A stretch of DNA of 64,000 nt. It comes from Theropithecus gelada. Its lineage: Eukaryota > Chordata > Mammalia > Primates > Cercopithecidae. Positions 1-11,900 of the stretch are shown here, one piece after another. A model generated the notes under the pieces. The model was not told where the DNA came from and did not search any database. It saw only the letters and a list, made by a program, of their open reading frames with translations. Location: positions 7,748,209 to 7,812,208 of the forward strand of contig NC_037682.1 in assembly GCF_003255815.1 (NCBI RefSeq). Reading direction: 5' to 3'. How positions within the stretch are numbered: position 1 is the first letter of the stretch; the number at the start of each line of letters is the position of its first letter. The translations under genes and the position numbers were made by a program.

Positions 1-392
1 TGATTGAAGCTTCTTGGGGGGAGTTTTTTGTTTTTCTACCTGCTCAGTGCCAAGGATTTAGACAGTTGATTTTTCTTGCAGGTAGTTCTTGGGGACAGGG
101 AAGGGTAGATGAAGTTTTTTGTGGTTCACTGTTAGGTTAAGGGAGTATCCTTTGGAAGTCCCAACTTCACTAGGGGTAAGATCTCTCTAGATTTCCCACC
201 ATGGCTGGGCTCTGGGCGGTGCTTCTGTGACCTTCTGAGGCTTTGAAAACTGAAGCTCAGGTTTGCCTAGTTCTGCAAATGCCCTCTAGATAAAAGCTTC
301 AGTGTTAATTTGCCTCCCTAGTTTCTCCTTCTTAGGGTTTTAGCCTGAGTGTTCCTTATTTTCTTGCCTATGCTTTTAAGACCAAATTTAAT
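1..392. other. Unique intronic sequence
   Basis: No recognisable exon, repeat or RNA gene. It is ordinary AT-leaning primate intron-like sequence running up to the first Alu. Confidence 0.5.
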
Positions 393-544
393 TTGGCCAG
401 GTGTGGTGGCTCATGCCTGTATTCCTAGCACTTTGGGAGGCCAAGGTGGAAAGATGACTTGAGCCCAGGAGTTTGAGACCAGCCTGGGCAATATAGTGAG
501 ACTCCCATCTCTATTTCAAAAAAATATGTAAAAAATAAAAAGAA
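393..544 (+). mobile_element. Alu left monomer (FLAM or truncated AluJ)
   Basis: Begins 'ggccaggtgtggtggctc' and ends in an A-rich tail after 'catctctatttc'. Only the left arm is present and it is diverged, which suggests an old monomer or an early Alu. Confidence 0.75.
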
Positions 545-838
545 GGCCGGGCACCATGGCTCACACCTGTAATCCCAGCACTTTGGGAGGCCGAGGTGGG
601 TGAATCACTTGAAATCAGGAGCTCAAGACCACCCTGGTCAACATGGTGAAACCATGTCTTTACTAAAAATACAAAAATTAGCCGGGCATGGTAGTCCCAG
701 CTACTTGGGAGACTGAGGCAAAAGAATCGCTTGAACCTGAGAGGGAGAGGTTGCAGTGAGCTGAGATTGTGCCACTGCACTCCAGCCTGGGGGACAGAGC
801 GAGACTCTGTCTCAAAAATAAATAAATAAATAAAATAA
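545..838 (+). mobile_element. Alu (S-type)
   Basis: Full dimeric Alu from 'ggccgggcaccatggctc' through 'gactctgtctc' to an (AAAT)n tail. It was inserted directly at the tail of the preceding Alu monomer. Confidence 0.9.
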
Positions 839-845
839 AGTAGCA

Positions 846-1377
846 CTTTCAAGATGAGCCTTTGCATCCCTAGGGTTATGGCTTGCATTCTCAGGGCTTG
901 CTGGCTTTCACATTTGAGAAGTAAGGCTGTCAGCACCACAGTGATGAGACGGAAGTGGGTTCGGCCACTCCCCCAAAATTTTAGTACTGTGTTTGGGCCT
1001 GGAAATCTGACTCATGTTTCAAACTCATATGACACTGATTTGTCCCAGAAGGCTACTTTATGGATTTATAATGGGAGATAGAATCTCTGGGGTCAGCCTC
1101 TTCTGGTTTAAAGATCTGTGGTTGACCCATCGGTACCAGGTAAGTCTTAGATGGTGGCTCAGTCTATTCTAGCATTCAATAAGTAGTACAGATAGGGTTG
1201 CTTAGAGAGCAGGAATCGTACACAGGCCCTTTTTAAAAACGATATGACCCTATTTTAGACCCTGACCCTCCTTGTCCCTGGTTGCAGATTCTCACTTTCA
1301 TGTAGTGTTTCCTTCCCAAATATTTTACTATTTTATCCTTCTGATTTCTGAAATTGCCCATAATGATTAATGCTCAC
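846..1377. other. Unique intronic sequence
   Basis: No Alu, L1 or exon seen. A 75-codon open frame starts at 854 but has no recognisable similarity and no splice or transcript support. Confidence 0.45.
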
Positions 1378-1660
1378 AGCTGGGCGCAGTGGCTCATGCC
1401 TGTAATCCCAGCACTTTGGGAGTCCGATGTGTGTGGATCACCTGAGGTCGGGAGTTCAAGACCAGCCTGACCAACATGGAGAAACCCTGTCTCTACTAAA
1501 AATACAAAATTAGCCAGGCAAGGTTGCACATGCTTGTAATCCCAGCTACTCGGTAGGCTGAGAACAGAGAATTGCTTGAATCTGGGAGGCGGAGGTTGCG
1601 GTGAGCCGAGATCACTCCATTGCACTTTGAGATTTTTGAGACTCTGTCTCAAAAATGATA
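1378..1660 (+). mobile_element. Alu with damaged 3' end
   Basis: Begins 'agctgggcgcagtggctc'. The usual 'ctccagcctgggcaac' stretch near the end is missing and replaced by 'tttgagatttttgag'. The flanks share 'attaatgct', a likely target-site duplication. Confidence 0.88.
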
Positions 1661-2833
1661 GTAATTAATGCTTTGTTTTTTTGCACTACTAGATAGACTG
1701 AACACCCCATGGTCATTCTGCTGCCAAGTTCATCTTGGTAGGTGCTGATTTCAGGCTGGCCTGATTCTTGTTTTTTTAAAAATTTTTTTCAAGCCATTTT
1801 ATGTTGTCCTATTGTCTGAATACAGAAAGGGGTACCTGCTTTATTTAATCTACGTAGAGATTACCATCTTTTTGTAGTGCCTTACCATTTCCAAGGTACT
1901 TTCATGTGTGTGATCTCATTCAATGCTTGCCTGCCTTCCACATTTTAAAGGACTGGCCCCATGTCACAACATTCAGCCCCTGAGTCTCAGGGAGGTTTAT
2001 TGCTGCCCCTTGGACACCAAGCTGTAAATGAACTTCACTTCCAGGAGGAGTCGGCCTTCCATTTCGCACATTTCTGCAGAGGAGAAGACGAGGGGACCAT
2101 CACCTATTGATGTGTTCGTAAATGCACAGGTTTTATTTCCCAGATCAGCATTTTTTAATAGATATCTAGCTTATTCCTAATTGTATTCACACATGAAAAA
2201 GAAACTTTCCTTCAGAATGCCTGTTCTTTCTTCACGTTCTCTCTTTTCTAGTGCTCCCTTCTCCCCTTCCACTTTTCCACATGAATTTTGTAGATTTCAT
2301 TGTCTCAGTTTTCCAAGTTGCCTTCTGAGTTCAGCGATTGTAGCCACCCCCTTTCTAGCATGTTCTGTCTGTGCTGTGAAGCTGTGCCTTGTGCAGTGTT
2401 CGGTCAGCCGCCCTCATCTCCTCGCCCTGTCCACACAAGGTCTCTCTTCCCGTGTTCACTCTGCTCTCCAGGTTCCCCTCCTTTGCCAGGGAGAGGCCTT
2501 CCTGGCTCTTTAGTGATTCTGTCCCTGGTCCGCTATTAGCCTGCCCTGCTCTCCTTATCACATTCACCGAACCCGTCTGTTCTCAGGGCCATTTTAGACA
2601 TTCTTTTTACAATTAAAAATTTAAACTAGAACATTTATGATGTGCCTAATCACTGAAGTCCTTAAGATGAACTGTAGTTGCTGCCCTCCTGGGTTTGCAG
2701 GCCCCTGCCTGAATCTGCAGTGGACAATTTCTAGGTGCCTCATTTGACCAGCCTGGGTGGTCTTTTAGCCTTGGCATGTCAGTCATACTTTCTCATGTGT
2801 TTGGCAGGGTAGCCACGTCTGCCACAGGTGGGC
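1661..2833. other. Unique sequence, possible MIR and L2 traces
   Basis: Mostly unrecognised. Around 1880-2010 a stretch with 'tgatctcattcaatgc' followed by 'cacattttaaagg' looks like a worn minus-strand MIR. Around 2470-2500 'gggagaggccttcc' resembles the L2 3' region. Neither is secure. Confidence 0.4.
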
Positions 2834-3133
2834 CTTTTTTTTTTTTTTTTTTGAAATGGAGTCTTGCTCTGTTGCCCAGGCTGGAGTGCAGTGGCATGAT
2901 CTTGGCTTGCTGCAAGCTCTGCCTCCCAGGTTCACGCCATTCTCCTTCTTCAGCCTCCCTAGTAGCTGGGACTACAGGCTCCCCACCATGCCCAGCTAAT
3001 TTTTTTTTGTATTTTTAGTAGAGATGGGGTTTCACCGTGTTAGCCAGGATGGTCTCAATCTCCTGACCTTGTGATCCACCTGTCTCGGGCTCCCAAAGTG
3101 CTGGATTACAGGAGTGAGACACTGCACCCGGCC
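2834..3133 (-). mobile_element. AluY
   Basis: T-run, then 'gaaatggagtcttgctc' through 'cacccggcc'. Y-type features are 'ggttcacgccattctcc' and 'gttagccaggatggtctc'. Flanking duplication is 'gccacaggtgggc' on the left and 'gccgcaggtgggc' on the right. Confidence 0.92.
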
Positions 3134-3500
3134 TGCCGCAGGTGGGCTTCTGAAGGTGGTAGACCTTGGAGCCAAGCGGTAGCACAACATAGGCATCTGA
3201 AATCCACACGTCCCTTTGTGACTTCATGTTTGTGGCCAAAATCAACGAGCAGATGTATATTGTTTTGTTTGCTGGTATTGTTCATCTTAAAACTTATTTC
3301 CCTCTCTGTCTCTTCGTGTAAATTTCTCCTTTATATTATTTTCTTATTTCTCTTAGTCCCAATTCTACAAACCTTTCCTGTTTCCCATGATCTAGTCTCC
3401 AGGCTTCCTTACTACCCTCTCCCCTTGAGTGGGCTTGACACTATCCAGCCCTTTCAAGTGGGGAAAGCAGAACCCAAAGTTAGTATCCCAGTTTCTATCT
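3134..3500. other. Unique intronic sequence
   Basis: No repeat or exon recognised. The right part is pyrimidine-rich (about 3290-3420). Confidence 0.4.
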
Positions 3501-4110
3501 TTTTTTTTTTTTTTTTTTGAGATGGAGTTTTGCTCTTGTTGCCCAGGCTGGAGTGCAATGGTTCAATCTCAGCTCACTGCAACCACTGCCTCCCGGGTTC
3601 AAGCGATTCTCCTACCTCAGCCTCCCTAGTAGCTGAGATTACAGGCACCTGCCACCAAGCCCAGCTAATTTTTTGGGTTTTTTTGTTTGTTTTTGAGATG
3701 GAGTCTCACTCTGTCGCCCAGGCTGGAGTGCAGTGGCGCCGGCTCAGCTCACTGCAAGCTCCGCCTCCCAGGTTCACGCCATTCTCCTGGCTCAGCCTTC
3801 TGAATAGCTGGGATTACAGGCGCCTGCCGCCGCGCCCAGCTAATTTTTTTGTATTTTTAGTAGAGACAGGGTTTCACCATGTTGGTGAGGCTGTTCTCGA
3901 TCTCCTGTCTCATGATCCGCCCACCTCGGCCTCCCAAAGTGCTGGGATTATAGGCATGAGCCACCGCACCCGGCAATTTTTTTGTATTTTTAGTAGAGAT
4001 GGGGTGTCACTGTGTTGGCCAGGCTAGTCTCAAACTCCTGACCTCAGGCAATCCACCCACCTCAGCCTCCCAAAGTGCTGGGATTACAGGCATGAGCCAC
4101 TGCCCTCGGC
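3501..4110 (-). mobile_element. AluS split by a younger AluY
   Basis: The right arm lies at 3501-3674. The left arm resumes at 3975 with 'tgtatttttagtagagatgg' and ends at 'tgccctcggc'. Together the two pieces make one minus-strand Alu interrupted at the A-rich middle linker. Confidence 0.88.
3675..3974 (-). mobile_element. AluY nested in AluS
   Basis: Complete minus-strand Alu with a (T)nG-rich tail, 'gagatggagtctcactc' to 'ccgcacccggc'. It was inserted into the central A-rich linker of an older Alu in the same orientation. Confidence 0.88.
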
Positions 4111-4344
4111 TTGCCTGGCTGATTTTTAACAGTGACTTTTAAATTTCTACTGCCATCCAGCGCATTCCTAGGCTGCTGTGTGTGTTTCCTATCAGAGAAT
4201 GAAAACCGGAGGAGTACAGGAGAACACTGGTGTGGTTGGGAGTCGAGCTTTAGAGTCACACCGCTGAGTTCAAGTCCTTGACTAATTAAAGCATGACTAG
4301 GGGAGGCCAGCCTGGATAGTTAAAAATTACATATTTAAAATGTA
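4111..4344 (+). other. Unique sequence with possible MIR
   Basis: Within 4210-4290, 'gtggttgggagtcgagc' and 'ttcaagtccttgac' resemble the 5' part of a plus-strand MIR, but heavily worn. The rest is unrecognised. Confidence 0.35.
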
Positions 4345-4965
4345 ATGTATGTATGAGCATTCACAGCAGCATTATTCAAATACAGAAAAATTTAGCCAGT
4401 CATGGTGATGCATGCCTGTAATCCCAGCTACTCAGGAGGCTGAAGGTGGGAGAATCGCTTGAACCCGGGAGGCAGAGGTTGCAGTGAGCCGAGATCGCGC
4501 CATTGCACTCTAGCCTGGGCTTTGAGAGCAAAACTCCGTCTCAAAACACAAAAAAAGAACCAAAAGGTGGAAACAAACCAGATGTTCATCAACCAATGAA
4601 TGACAACACAAAATATGGCCTACTCATCCAGTGGAATGTTGTTTAGCCATCAAAAGGAGTGAAGTTCTGACACGGGCTACAACATGGATGAACCAGGAAA
4701 ACACTGTGCTAAGTGAAAGAAGTCAGACACAAAGTCACATATTATATGACATTTCTAGGAAATATCCAGAATAGGCCATAGAGATGGAAAGCAGATTACT
4801 GGTTGCCAGGGGCTGGGGGTGGGTGGGAATGGGGAATGACAGCTATTGGTACTAGGTTTCTTTTTGGAGTGATTGAAAAGGTTCTGGAATTGGATAGTGG
4901 TGATGGTTACCAACATTATAAATACGCTAAAAAGCACTGAACTGTATAGTACTGGTAACTAGAAT
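4345..4965 (+). mobile_element. L1M 3' end (ORF2 end plus 3'UTR)
   Basis: Shows the ordered words of an old L1: 'cacagcagcattattc', 'caaccaatgaatgacaac', 'acaacatggatgaacc', 'ggttgccaggggctgg' and 'ttctggaattggatagtgg'. It is 5'-truncated and non-coding. A short Alu piece is inserted at 4383-4553. Confidence 0.8.
4383..4553 (+). mobile_element. 5'-truncated Alu right arm nested in L1M
   Basis: Starts at 'aaaaatttagccagtcatgg' and runs through 'ccgagatcgcgccattgc' to an A-rich tail. The L1 text continues on both sides. Confidence 0.82.
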
Positions 4966-5709
4966 ATGTGCATTATTAGGCCTATGTATTAAACAGTTCT
5001 AGTTGGTCATGTCCCTAGTCCCCGGTTGTGTTGACTTGCCATGATTTGTTTAACCATTTGCCTACTGTTGAGTACTTGGGTTATTTCCAGGATTTTGTGA
5101 TCACTGATAATGGTAAGCCTTACTTTCAAAGTCTGATATGCTTTTTTAAAAATTTTACTTCCTACGTGATGATAGGCACTTAAGAAGTACTCTATAAATA
5201 TTTATTGAATTATCTATGCTTGCTATTCCTGTTTCATTAGTGTAGATAATTACTTTCTGTTCCAGATTATTTCAAAAGACAATATTCCTTAAACTATTAG
5301 CCTTTCAGTGAGAGCTGTACATTTTACATTTGTAAGTGGTGTATTTCAGATAGAAATAGTTTGCTTGCCTTTTCTAATCCCAAAGGTAATATCTGCTAAT
5401 TATAAGAGATTCAGATAATGGCCTTGCCTGGACAGTGGCCTTTATCACAGTCCTCCAAGCAGTTCCACATCTGCAAAGAAACATGCTTCTTATCTTTTTG
5501 CCATATCATCATCATCTTCTCTGCATCTTGAGTTTGTTTGACTCATTTTCTTCCAAAAAACTTCTTAGATACCTTCTGCTAGACAGTAGCCTACAATGTA
5601 TGATGGCATTGCCTTCTTTTTTTTTTTTTTTTTTTTAATTCCCCTCCCCTCCTCCATTGTCCTTTTGTCCAAAGATCGTGTCTATCTTGTTTGCAAATAA
5701 GAAGGAATA
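4966..5709. other. Unrecognised sequence with ancient repeat trace
   Basis: About 5010-5130, 'tttaaccatttgcctactg' and 'gggttatttccagg' resemble an old L1-associated repeat also seen at 55.3 kb. A T-run lies at 5619-5636. No exon seen. Confidence 0.35.
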
Positions 5710-5972
5710 ATAGGCCAGGCTGAGTGGCTCACAAGACCTGTAATCCCATCACTTTGGGAGACCAAGACGGGTGGATTGCTTGAGCTGAGGAGTTCAAGTC
5801 CAGCCTGGGCAACATGGTGAAACCCTGACACATGCTAATTTTTTGTCTCTGTGAAAAATTAGCCAGGCATTGTGGTGTGCACCTGTAGTCTTAGCTACTC
5901 AGGAGGCTGAGGTGGGAAGATCACTTGAACCTGGGAAGAGATTACAATGAGCTGAGATGGCGCCAAAAAAAA
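5710..5972 (+). mobile_element. AluJ, 3'-shortened
   Basis: Diverged Alu from 'ggccaggctgagtggctc' to 'gagatggcgcc', where the end of the right arm is missing. Flanks 'agaaggaataatag' and 'agaaggaagaatag' form a clear target-site duplication, so the 3' loss may be internal. Confidence 0.85.
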
Positions 5973-6047
5973 GAAGGAAGAATAGTGTGCCATTTGTTCT
6001 GCTAAGTCAGCATCCTTAATTTCTAACTTTTTTCCTTTTTTTTTAAT

Positions 6048-6209
6048 TGACGTGTGCACTATCATGCCCAGCTAATTTTTTATTTTTGGTAGAGATGGAG
6101 TCTTGCTATGCTATCCAGGCTGGTCTTGATCTCCTGGCCTCAAGTGATCCTGCTATCTTAGCCACACAAAGCATTGGGATTACAGTTGTGAGCCACGATG
6201 CCTGGCTCA
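6048..6209 (-). mobile_element. Alu left-arm fragment (AluJ/FLAM)
   Basis: 'gcccagctaattttttattt' through 'gagccacgatgcctggctc'. Only the left arm of a diverged minus-strand Alu is present. Confidence 0.75.
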
Positions 6210-6227
6210 ACTTTTCCTTTCTTTTCT

Positions 6228-6527
6228 TTCTTTTTTTTTTTTTTTTGAGACAGAGTCTTGCTTTGTTGCCCAGGCTGGAGTACAGTGGTGCAATCTCAGC
6301 TCACTGCAGCCTCTGCCTCCCGGGTTCAAGCGATTCTTGTGTCTCAGCCTCCCAAGTAGCTGGCATTACAGGTGTGTGCCATCACACCTGGCTAATTTTT
6401 GTATTTTAGTAGAGACATGATTTTGCCATGTTGGCCAGGCTTGTCTCGAACTCTTGGCCTCAAGTGATCCCCTGGCCCTAGCCTCCCAAAGTGCTGGGAT
6501 TATAGATGTGAGCCACTGTGCTTGGCC
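6228..6527 (-). mobile_element. Alu (S-type)
   Basis: T-run, 'gagacagagtcttgctttg' to 'gagccactgtgcttggcc'. Complete dimer. Confidence 0.9.
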
Positions 6528-6621
6528 ACTTTTTTTCTTTTTCTTTTTTTTTTTTTGCCTTGAAGTCTTCTGACATTTTGAAGCTGTGTGCTTTTCTGTG
6601 ACCTTTTAAACCCTATGTATT

Positions 6622-6938
6622 GGCTGGGCGTGGTAGCTCACATCTGTAATCCCAGCACTTTGGGAGGCCAAGGTGGGCAGATCACCTGAGGTCAGGAGTT
6701 TGAGACCAGCCTGGCCAACATGGTGAAACCCCATCTCTACTAAAAATACAAAAATTAGTTGAGTGTGGTAGTGCACCTGCACACGTGTAATCCCAGCTGC
6801 TCGGGTGACTGAAGTGGGAGAATCACTTGCATCTGGGAGGCGGATGTTGCAGTGAGCCGAGATCGCGCCACTACTGTGCTCCAGCCTGGGCGACGGAGCG
6901 AAACTCTGTCTCAAAAACAAAAACAACAAAAACAAACG
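6622..6938 (+). mobile_element. Alu (S-type)
   Basis: 'ggctgggcgtggtagctc' through 'gaaactctgtctc' to an (AAAAC)n tail. Likely duplication is 'ctatgtatt' on the left and 'ctgtgtatt' on the right. Confidence 0.9.
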
Positions 6939-7530
6939 CAAATTCTGTGTATTCCATAGCTGTTTTGTAAGGAAGGAATGAACTGATGGGTCTCTTTTCC
7001 CTTTCCCCATTTTCGTGCGGTGGAGCTGTGCCTAGCCTGACCTCTTACCCCACATTACTGTCTGTTCACCTTTCCCTGCTGCGCCGTCATTGCTCAGCAC
7101 GCCTCAAGATGGGATGTGGTAGCAGAGGTGGGCCGTTCTCTGTTGATGAAGCTACTGTTATTGACTATGCCTTGCTTTTTTCTTTGAAGTCATTTTTCTA
7201 GGAACAAGGATGATCTCATACCTTTGCCTCCCTGTCTGAAACCCTTGTTTTAGCTAACAGCAAGCTTGGACAAGACGGTTCATCAGAGTCAGGGTTAAAG
7301 CCTAGGAAATGAAGTGAAACTAATGAGCCTTGCCAGTGATGCAGAAGCCTTGTCTTCTCCAGCTGTCTATGGCTCTGGGCTTCCTTGTGGATGGTAAACA
7401 ACTTGTGTCTGTGTTGCTGGTAGCCACATAGGGATCTGGGCCAGAGACAGAAATGAAAGAGTGGAGGAAGACCAGGTACTTACCCATGGAGTTGTGGATG
7501 CACCTCTGGAAGTGCTAGCTAGGCTCATTG
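6939..7530. other. Unique intronic sequence
   Basis: No repeat, exon or RNA gene recognised. Short open frames here have no recognisable product. Confidence 0.45.
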
Positions 7531-7807
7531 CTTTTTTTTTTTTTCCAAGACAGAGTCTTGGTCTTTCAATCTCAGCTCACTACAAGCAACCTCCACCTCC
7601 TGGGTTCAAGCAATTCTCCTGCTTCAGCCTTCCGAGTAGCTGGGATTACAGGCATGCACCACCACGTCCAGCTAATTTTGTATTTTTAGTAGAGATGGGG
7701 TTTCGCCATGTTGGCCAGGCTGGTCTCAAACTCCTGACCTCAAGTGATTCACCCACCCCGGCCTCCCAAAGTGCTGGGATTACAGGTCTGAGCCACCGCG
7801 CCCGGCC
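7531..7807 (-). mobile_element. Alu with internal deletion
   Basis: After 'gacagagtcttggtc' the usual 'tgttgcccaggctggagtg' segment is missing. The rest is a complete dimer ending 'ccgcgcccggcc'. Flanks carry the duplication 'taggctcattgctttt'. Confidence 0.9.
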
Positions 7808-9054
7808 TAGGCTCATTGCTTTTCCCAGCCAATGCTGATGACTGAAAGACTGTTTTAATCTTAGAATGGTGCAGTTATTTATTGAATGAAAGTACATCTG
7901 TAGCTGTCTCCTCATCCTTTTTGTCATTATTCTGTTTAGATTTCCAGCCCCATACTCTCCTCTCTGATTTAAGACTCTCCGAAACCCCTTTACTTCTTCA
8001 GTAAATCTATTCTGGGATTGTAGGTGCTGGTTGGGCTGTACGGAGACAAAGGGACTCCTGACCTCATTCACAAGCACGGGGGAATTGTCACGAGGAAGAT
8101 GGGGTGAGGGAGAGAACCCCTCGTGAGTGATATGAGGGGTGGGCAGCTTTCTCTTTGTAGAGCCTTGACAGTCGGATTCTCAGGGACAGTTTCAAAGTAT
8201 GGGGAAAACGAGATTAGGATTCTTGGGTGGTTTTGGATCTGCTGTTTGGTTTTTCCTCATCTAGAACTAAATTTATATAAAAGAATACAACGGTAGAATA
8301 ATCACGGCAACTAAGTTTGTTCTGCTCTCCTGGGGCCTCTTCATGTATTATCTCTACTTACTACAACAGCTCTGGAGGTAAAGGTGTTACCTTGAAGAAA
8401 CTGAGGCTCCAAGGGGTGAGCTGCTTGTCCAGGGTCATCTAGCTCGGGAGTGGCCGAGCTCAGATCCAGGCTCCTGCCTGCCACCCCACCGCCCATGCCC
8501 CTGCCTTCCCCTGCACCAGAACAAAGCCACCAGCCCCAGACGGCCGCGTGTTTGTGCTTTTATTTCCCTGAATGGCTCCGGGTTTTTGTTTTGTCGTTTC
8601 TGTGCTTGTGTCCTTTGCAGAGTCTTTGGCTTCCTTTTATTTTTCCTACCCCAGCAGCATCTGACGCGACGCCTGGGGTCTGGGAGGAAGCAGGGTTCTT
8701 TGCTTAGACATCTTGGTTTTCATCTGTTTTACAGAATTATCCTTGGCCTCTGTTCTCTTTTTCCTTGTATTTCCTCCCTGAAATACTGCGTCTTTAAGGC
8801 TATCGTGAAGAGAAAGATAATCCTGCCCAAGGGTTTGAAGGAATGTCAAGGAGAAGTGTTTTTAGCACGCAGCTGGGTTTTTAGTGGGGTTGTTTCCATG
8901 CTCTGTGTTGCCCTGGTGAAAGTGGTTTGTCTTCCTCACAACACCGAGGGAACCGGCGCACAAATGGATGCAGTCAGGTGGCCGCTGAGCCAAGGGCCAA
9001 GTAAGGCATTTCGTCCTCAACCACATTGCCCTTGTCTCACGCCTGTATTTCTTT
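7808..9054. other. Unique sequence containing one MIR
   Basis: Apart from the MIR at 8335-8485, nothing is recognised. Open frames at 8450-9071 have no recognisable homology. Confidence 0.45.
8335..8485 (-). mobile_element. MIR remnant
   Basis: 'gaagaaactgaggctcc', 'gggtgagctgcttgtcc' and 'gggtcatctagctcgg' follow the order of the MIR core read in reverse. Confidence 0.7.
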
Positions 9055-9338
9055 TCTTGTTTTTTTTTTGAGACGGAGTCTCGCTCTGCCACCCAGGCTG
9101 AAGTCTCGGCTCACTGCAAACTCCGCCTCCTGGGTTCAAGTAATTCTCCTGTCTCAGCCTCTTGAGTAGCTGAGACTACAGGCGCCTGTCACCACGCCTG
9201 GCTGATTTTTGTATTTTTAATAGAGATGGGGTTTCACCTTGTTGGTCAGGCTGGTCTTGAACTCCTGACCTCAGGTGATCCAGCTGCCTTGGCCTCCCAA
9301 AGTGTTGGGATTATAGGCATGAGCCACCACGCCTGGCC
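9055..9338 (-). mobile_element. Alu (S-type)
   Basis: T-run, 'gagacggagtctcgctc' to 'accacgcctggcc'. Duplication is 'tcacgcctgtatttct' and 'tcatgcccgtatttct'. A short deletion follows 'cacccaggctg'. Confidence 0.9.
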
Positions 9339-10674
9339 TCATGCCCGTATTTCTATGTCCTGAACATGTTACATTTGCATCCAGGCCCAGCTCTGTTCCC
9401 TGAGGAGGCTGGAGTTCTGATACCCCACAGAAGGAAGGAGCCAAGGCAGGGAGGCTGCTTGGAGGAGGGTGTGGCGAAGACAAAGAAATGACCTTGCGAT
9501 TCTTGGAGTTGCTGGGAAGCTGTTGCTTCTAGGTTGGCTTTCTGTCCTTTCTGATGCTCCAAACAGGTCCCCAGGGGACAGGCCTTCCCGGGGCTCCCAC
9601 TTTCTTCAGTGTTAGGTCCATGTCCATTTTCCTGTCCCCCTCCACTTGTCCCTACTTTATTATCATCTGAGATCTGGGGCTTCTTTCCAAAGCTGAATTT
9701 AAGTTTAAGGCTTTCCTAACAGTTTCAGCTGTTAGGCAGGGGCTTGTGGCAGGAAAAAGAAGAGAGAGATTTCTGTTGCCCATAGGAGGGTGACAGGGGT
9801 GCTGGGTGAACACTCATCGGAAGTTCCCTGCCAATGAGTAGCCTGGCATCTTTCTGCAGGGTGTCTTCTGAGCCAGCTGGATTCATCGTGTTGGCCTGTG
9901 GAGTCTGAGAACACCATCTCTCTCGTCTTTCCCCTCCTCCCCTCCTCTGTGCCCCAGCAAGAGGCGTGGTATACTCTGGGTCCTCCCTCATTACTTACAC
10001 AGCCTTCTCTCTGTGTTTGATTACCAGAATGAGCCAGCTTCATTCTGAGTCCATTCATTCATTTATTCATTCAACAACCGTTTAGTGCGAGGCACCATGG
10101 TAACCTACATTTCAAGGCTGTAACTGCTATTAGCAAGCCATTTGCAGAAGTTTGGGTCACTGATGTGCCTTTGACCTGATGCCCGTTTTCTAAACCTAGG
10201 CATTCCTCTTGAGTGATACAGCATCTCTGTGCCTCTTCTCCAAGAGTTATGGCTTAGGTTTTTGGTTTTTTTTTGTTTTCAATGGGGCTTTCTGGCAAAG
10301 ACCTGAAAGCCTGCTAGACAAATTCAAAAATAGCTGTAACACTAAGGCCTAAGTTTCAGTTCTGACTTCATGCAAAGGGGATGCCTGAACCAAGCCCCTC
10401 ACTACCAGGCCTCATTCTTTTCTCAGTGAGTTAGATCCCTCTCCCCTCACTTGTTATCTGTTTGCTGTTCCTAGCACAGATCTTCAACTCTGGTGTATTC
10501 ACTGCCTCTGGCTGGAGCCCATTTGACTGTTGTCACTACCCTGTCCCCCTGCCCCTCCTCACCAGCCAATGGCTTCTCATTTCTTCCCAGCTTGTCAAGG
10601 TCCTAGAGATCTCAGAGACACAGGCCCCACCCAGGGCTCTGCAAAAATATTCTTTAAGGGTGTGAGCGAAGGGA
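9339..10674. other. Unique sequence with small L2 trace
   Basis: 'ccattcattcatttattc' followed by 'gtttagtgcgaggcacc' (about 10045-10110) matches the L2 3' end in reverse. No exon or other repeat is recognised in the rest. Confidence 0.4.
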
Positions 10675-10973
10675 TTTTTTTTTTTTTTTTTTGAGACAGT
10701 CTCACTCTGTTGCTCAGGCTGGAGTACAGTGGCTCGATCTCGGCTCATTGCAACTTCTGGCTCCCGGGTTCAAGTGATTCTCATGCCTCGGCCTCCCGAG
10801 TAGCTGGGATTACAGGCATGTGCCACCACGCCTGGCTAATTTTTGTATTTTTAGTAGAGACAGGGTTTCATCATGTTGGCCAGGCTGGTCTGGAACTCCT
10901 GGCCTCAAGTGATCCACCCGCCTTGGCCTCCCAAAGTGCTGGGATTACAGGCATGAGCCACTGCACCTGGCCT
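10675..10973 (-). mobile_element. Alu (S-type)
   Basis: T-run, 'gagacagtctcactctg' to 'actgcacctggcc', complete dimer. Weak flanking duplication 'gaaggga' and 'gaagaga'. Confidence 0.9.
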
Positions 10974-11421
10974 GAAGAGAGAATTTGAAAATATAAATTT
11001 TTTTCCATGCATTTCACCTTTTGAGCCTAACCCAGACAGCTTGAGATAGTCCACCTGGGCCCATAGTCCCAGGATTGTGTGAGTCTTCAGGGACTCTCCA
11101 GAAATGCTCCTGTTAATATGGGTGCTGGAAACTTAACAGGACTTGCTTTAATTCCTCTCTGAGCTGCCCTAGTAGAGGAACTGCTGGATAGATGAAATCT
11201 TCCAGGGAGAAGTTCTGAATGCTGCTGCCCCTCCTCCTGGGCCTTCTTCACTGGGCTGGGGCTCTGCTTTGAGGCCAGAGTGAGAAGGCTATTTGGAGGT
11301 CACACGTGTTCAGCGTGGCTTAGGGGGTGAGGAAGCCTTTTATTTATTCTTCTGCCTCTTATCTCCCTACTTATCTCTATACCCACACCCCTAAAAAGAG
11401 AATGGCAGAAGTAGATTTTGT
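10974..11421. other. Unique intronic sequence
   Basis: Nothing recognised. Confidence 0.4.
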
Positions 11422-11706
11422 TGGGCTGGGCATGGTGGCGCACATCTGTAATCCTAGCACTTTGGGAGGCTGAGGTGGGCGGATGACTTGAGGTCAGGAG
11501 TTCGAGACCATCCTGGCCAACGTGGTGAAACCCCGTCTCTACAAAAATACAAAAAATTAGCTCGGCTTGGTCGTTCATTCATGTGATCCTAGCTGCTCAG
11601 GAGGCTGAGGCACAAGAATCTCTTGAACCTAGGAGGTGGAGGCTGCAGCGAGCCGAGATCGCGCCACTGCACTCCAGCCTGGGTGACACAGCGCGAGACT
11701 CCGTCT

Positions 11707-11756
<50 letters not shown>

Positions 11757-11760
11757 AAAA
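11422..11760 (+). mobile_element. Alu with long A-tail
   Basis: 'gggctgggcatggtggcg' through 'gagactccgtctc' to a run of about 47 A (11708-11754). Duplication 'gtagatttt' is on both sides. The tail is a likely length polymorphism. Confidence 0.9.
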
Positions 11761-11777
11761 ATGTAGATTTTATGTAT

Positions 11778-11900
11778 GTTTTTTGACATAAGATCTCACT
11801 CTGTTGCCCAGGCTGGTCTTGAACTCCTGGGCTCAAGCAGTCCTCCTACCTCGGCCTCCCAAAGTGCTGGTGTTATTGGCATGAGCCAGCACGCCCAGCC
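11778..11900 (-). mobile_element. Alu fragment with internal deletion
   Basis: 'gttgcccaggctggtcttg' directly joins the right-arm start to left-arm text and ends at 'cagcacgcccagcc'. Either an FLAM-type monomer or a deleted Alu. Confidence 0.75.
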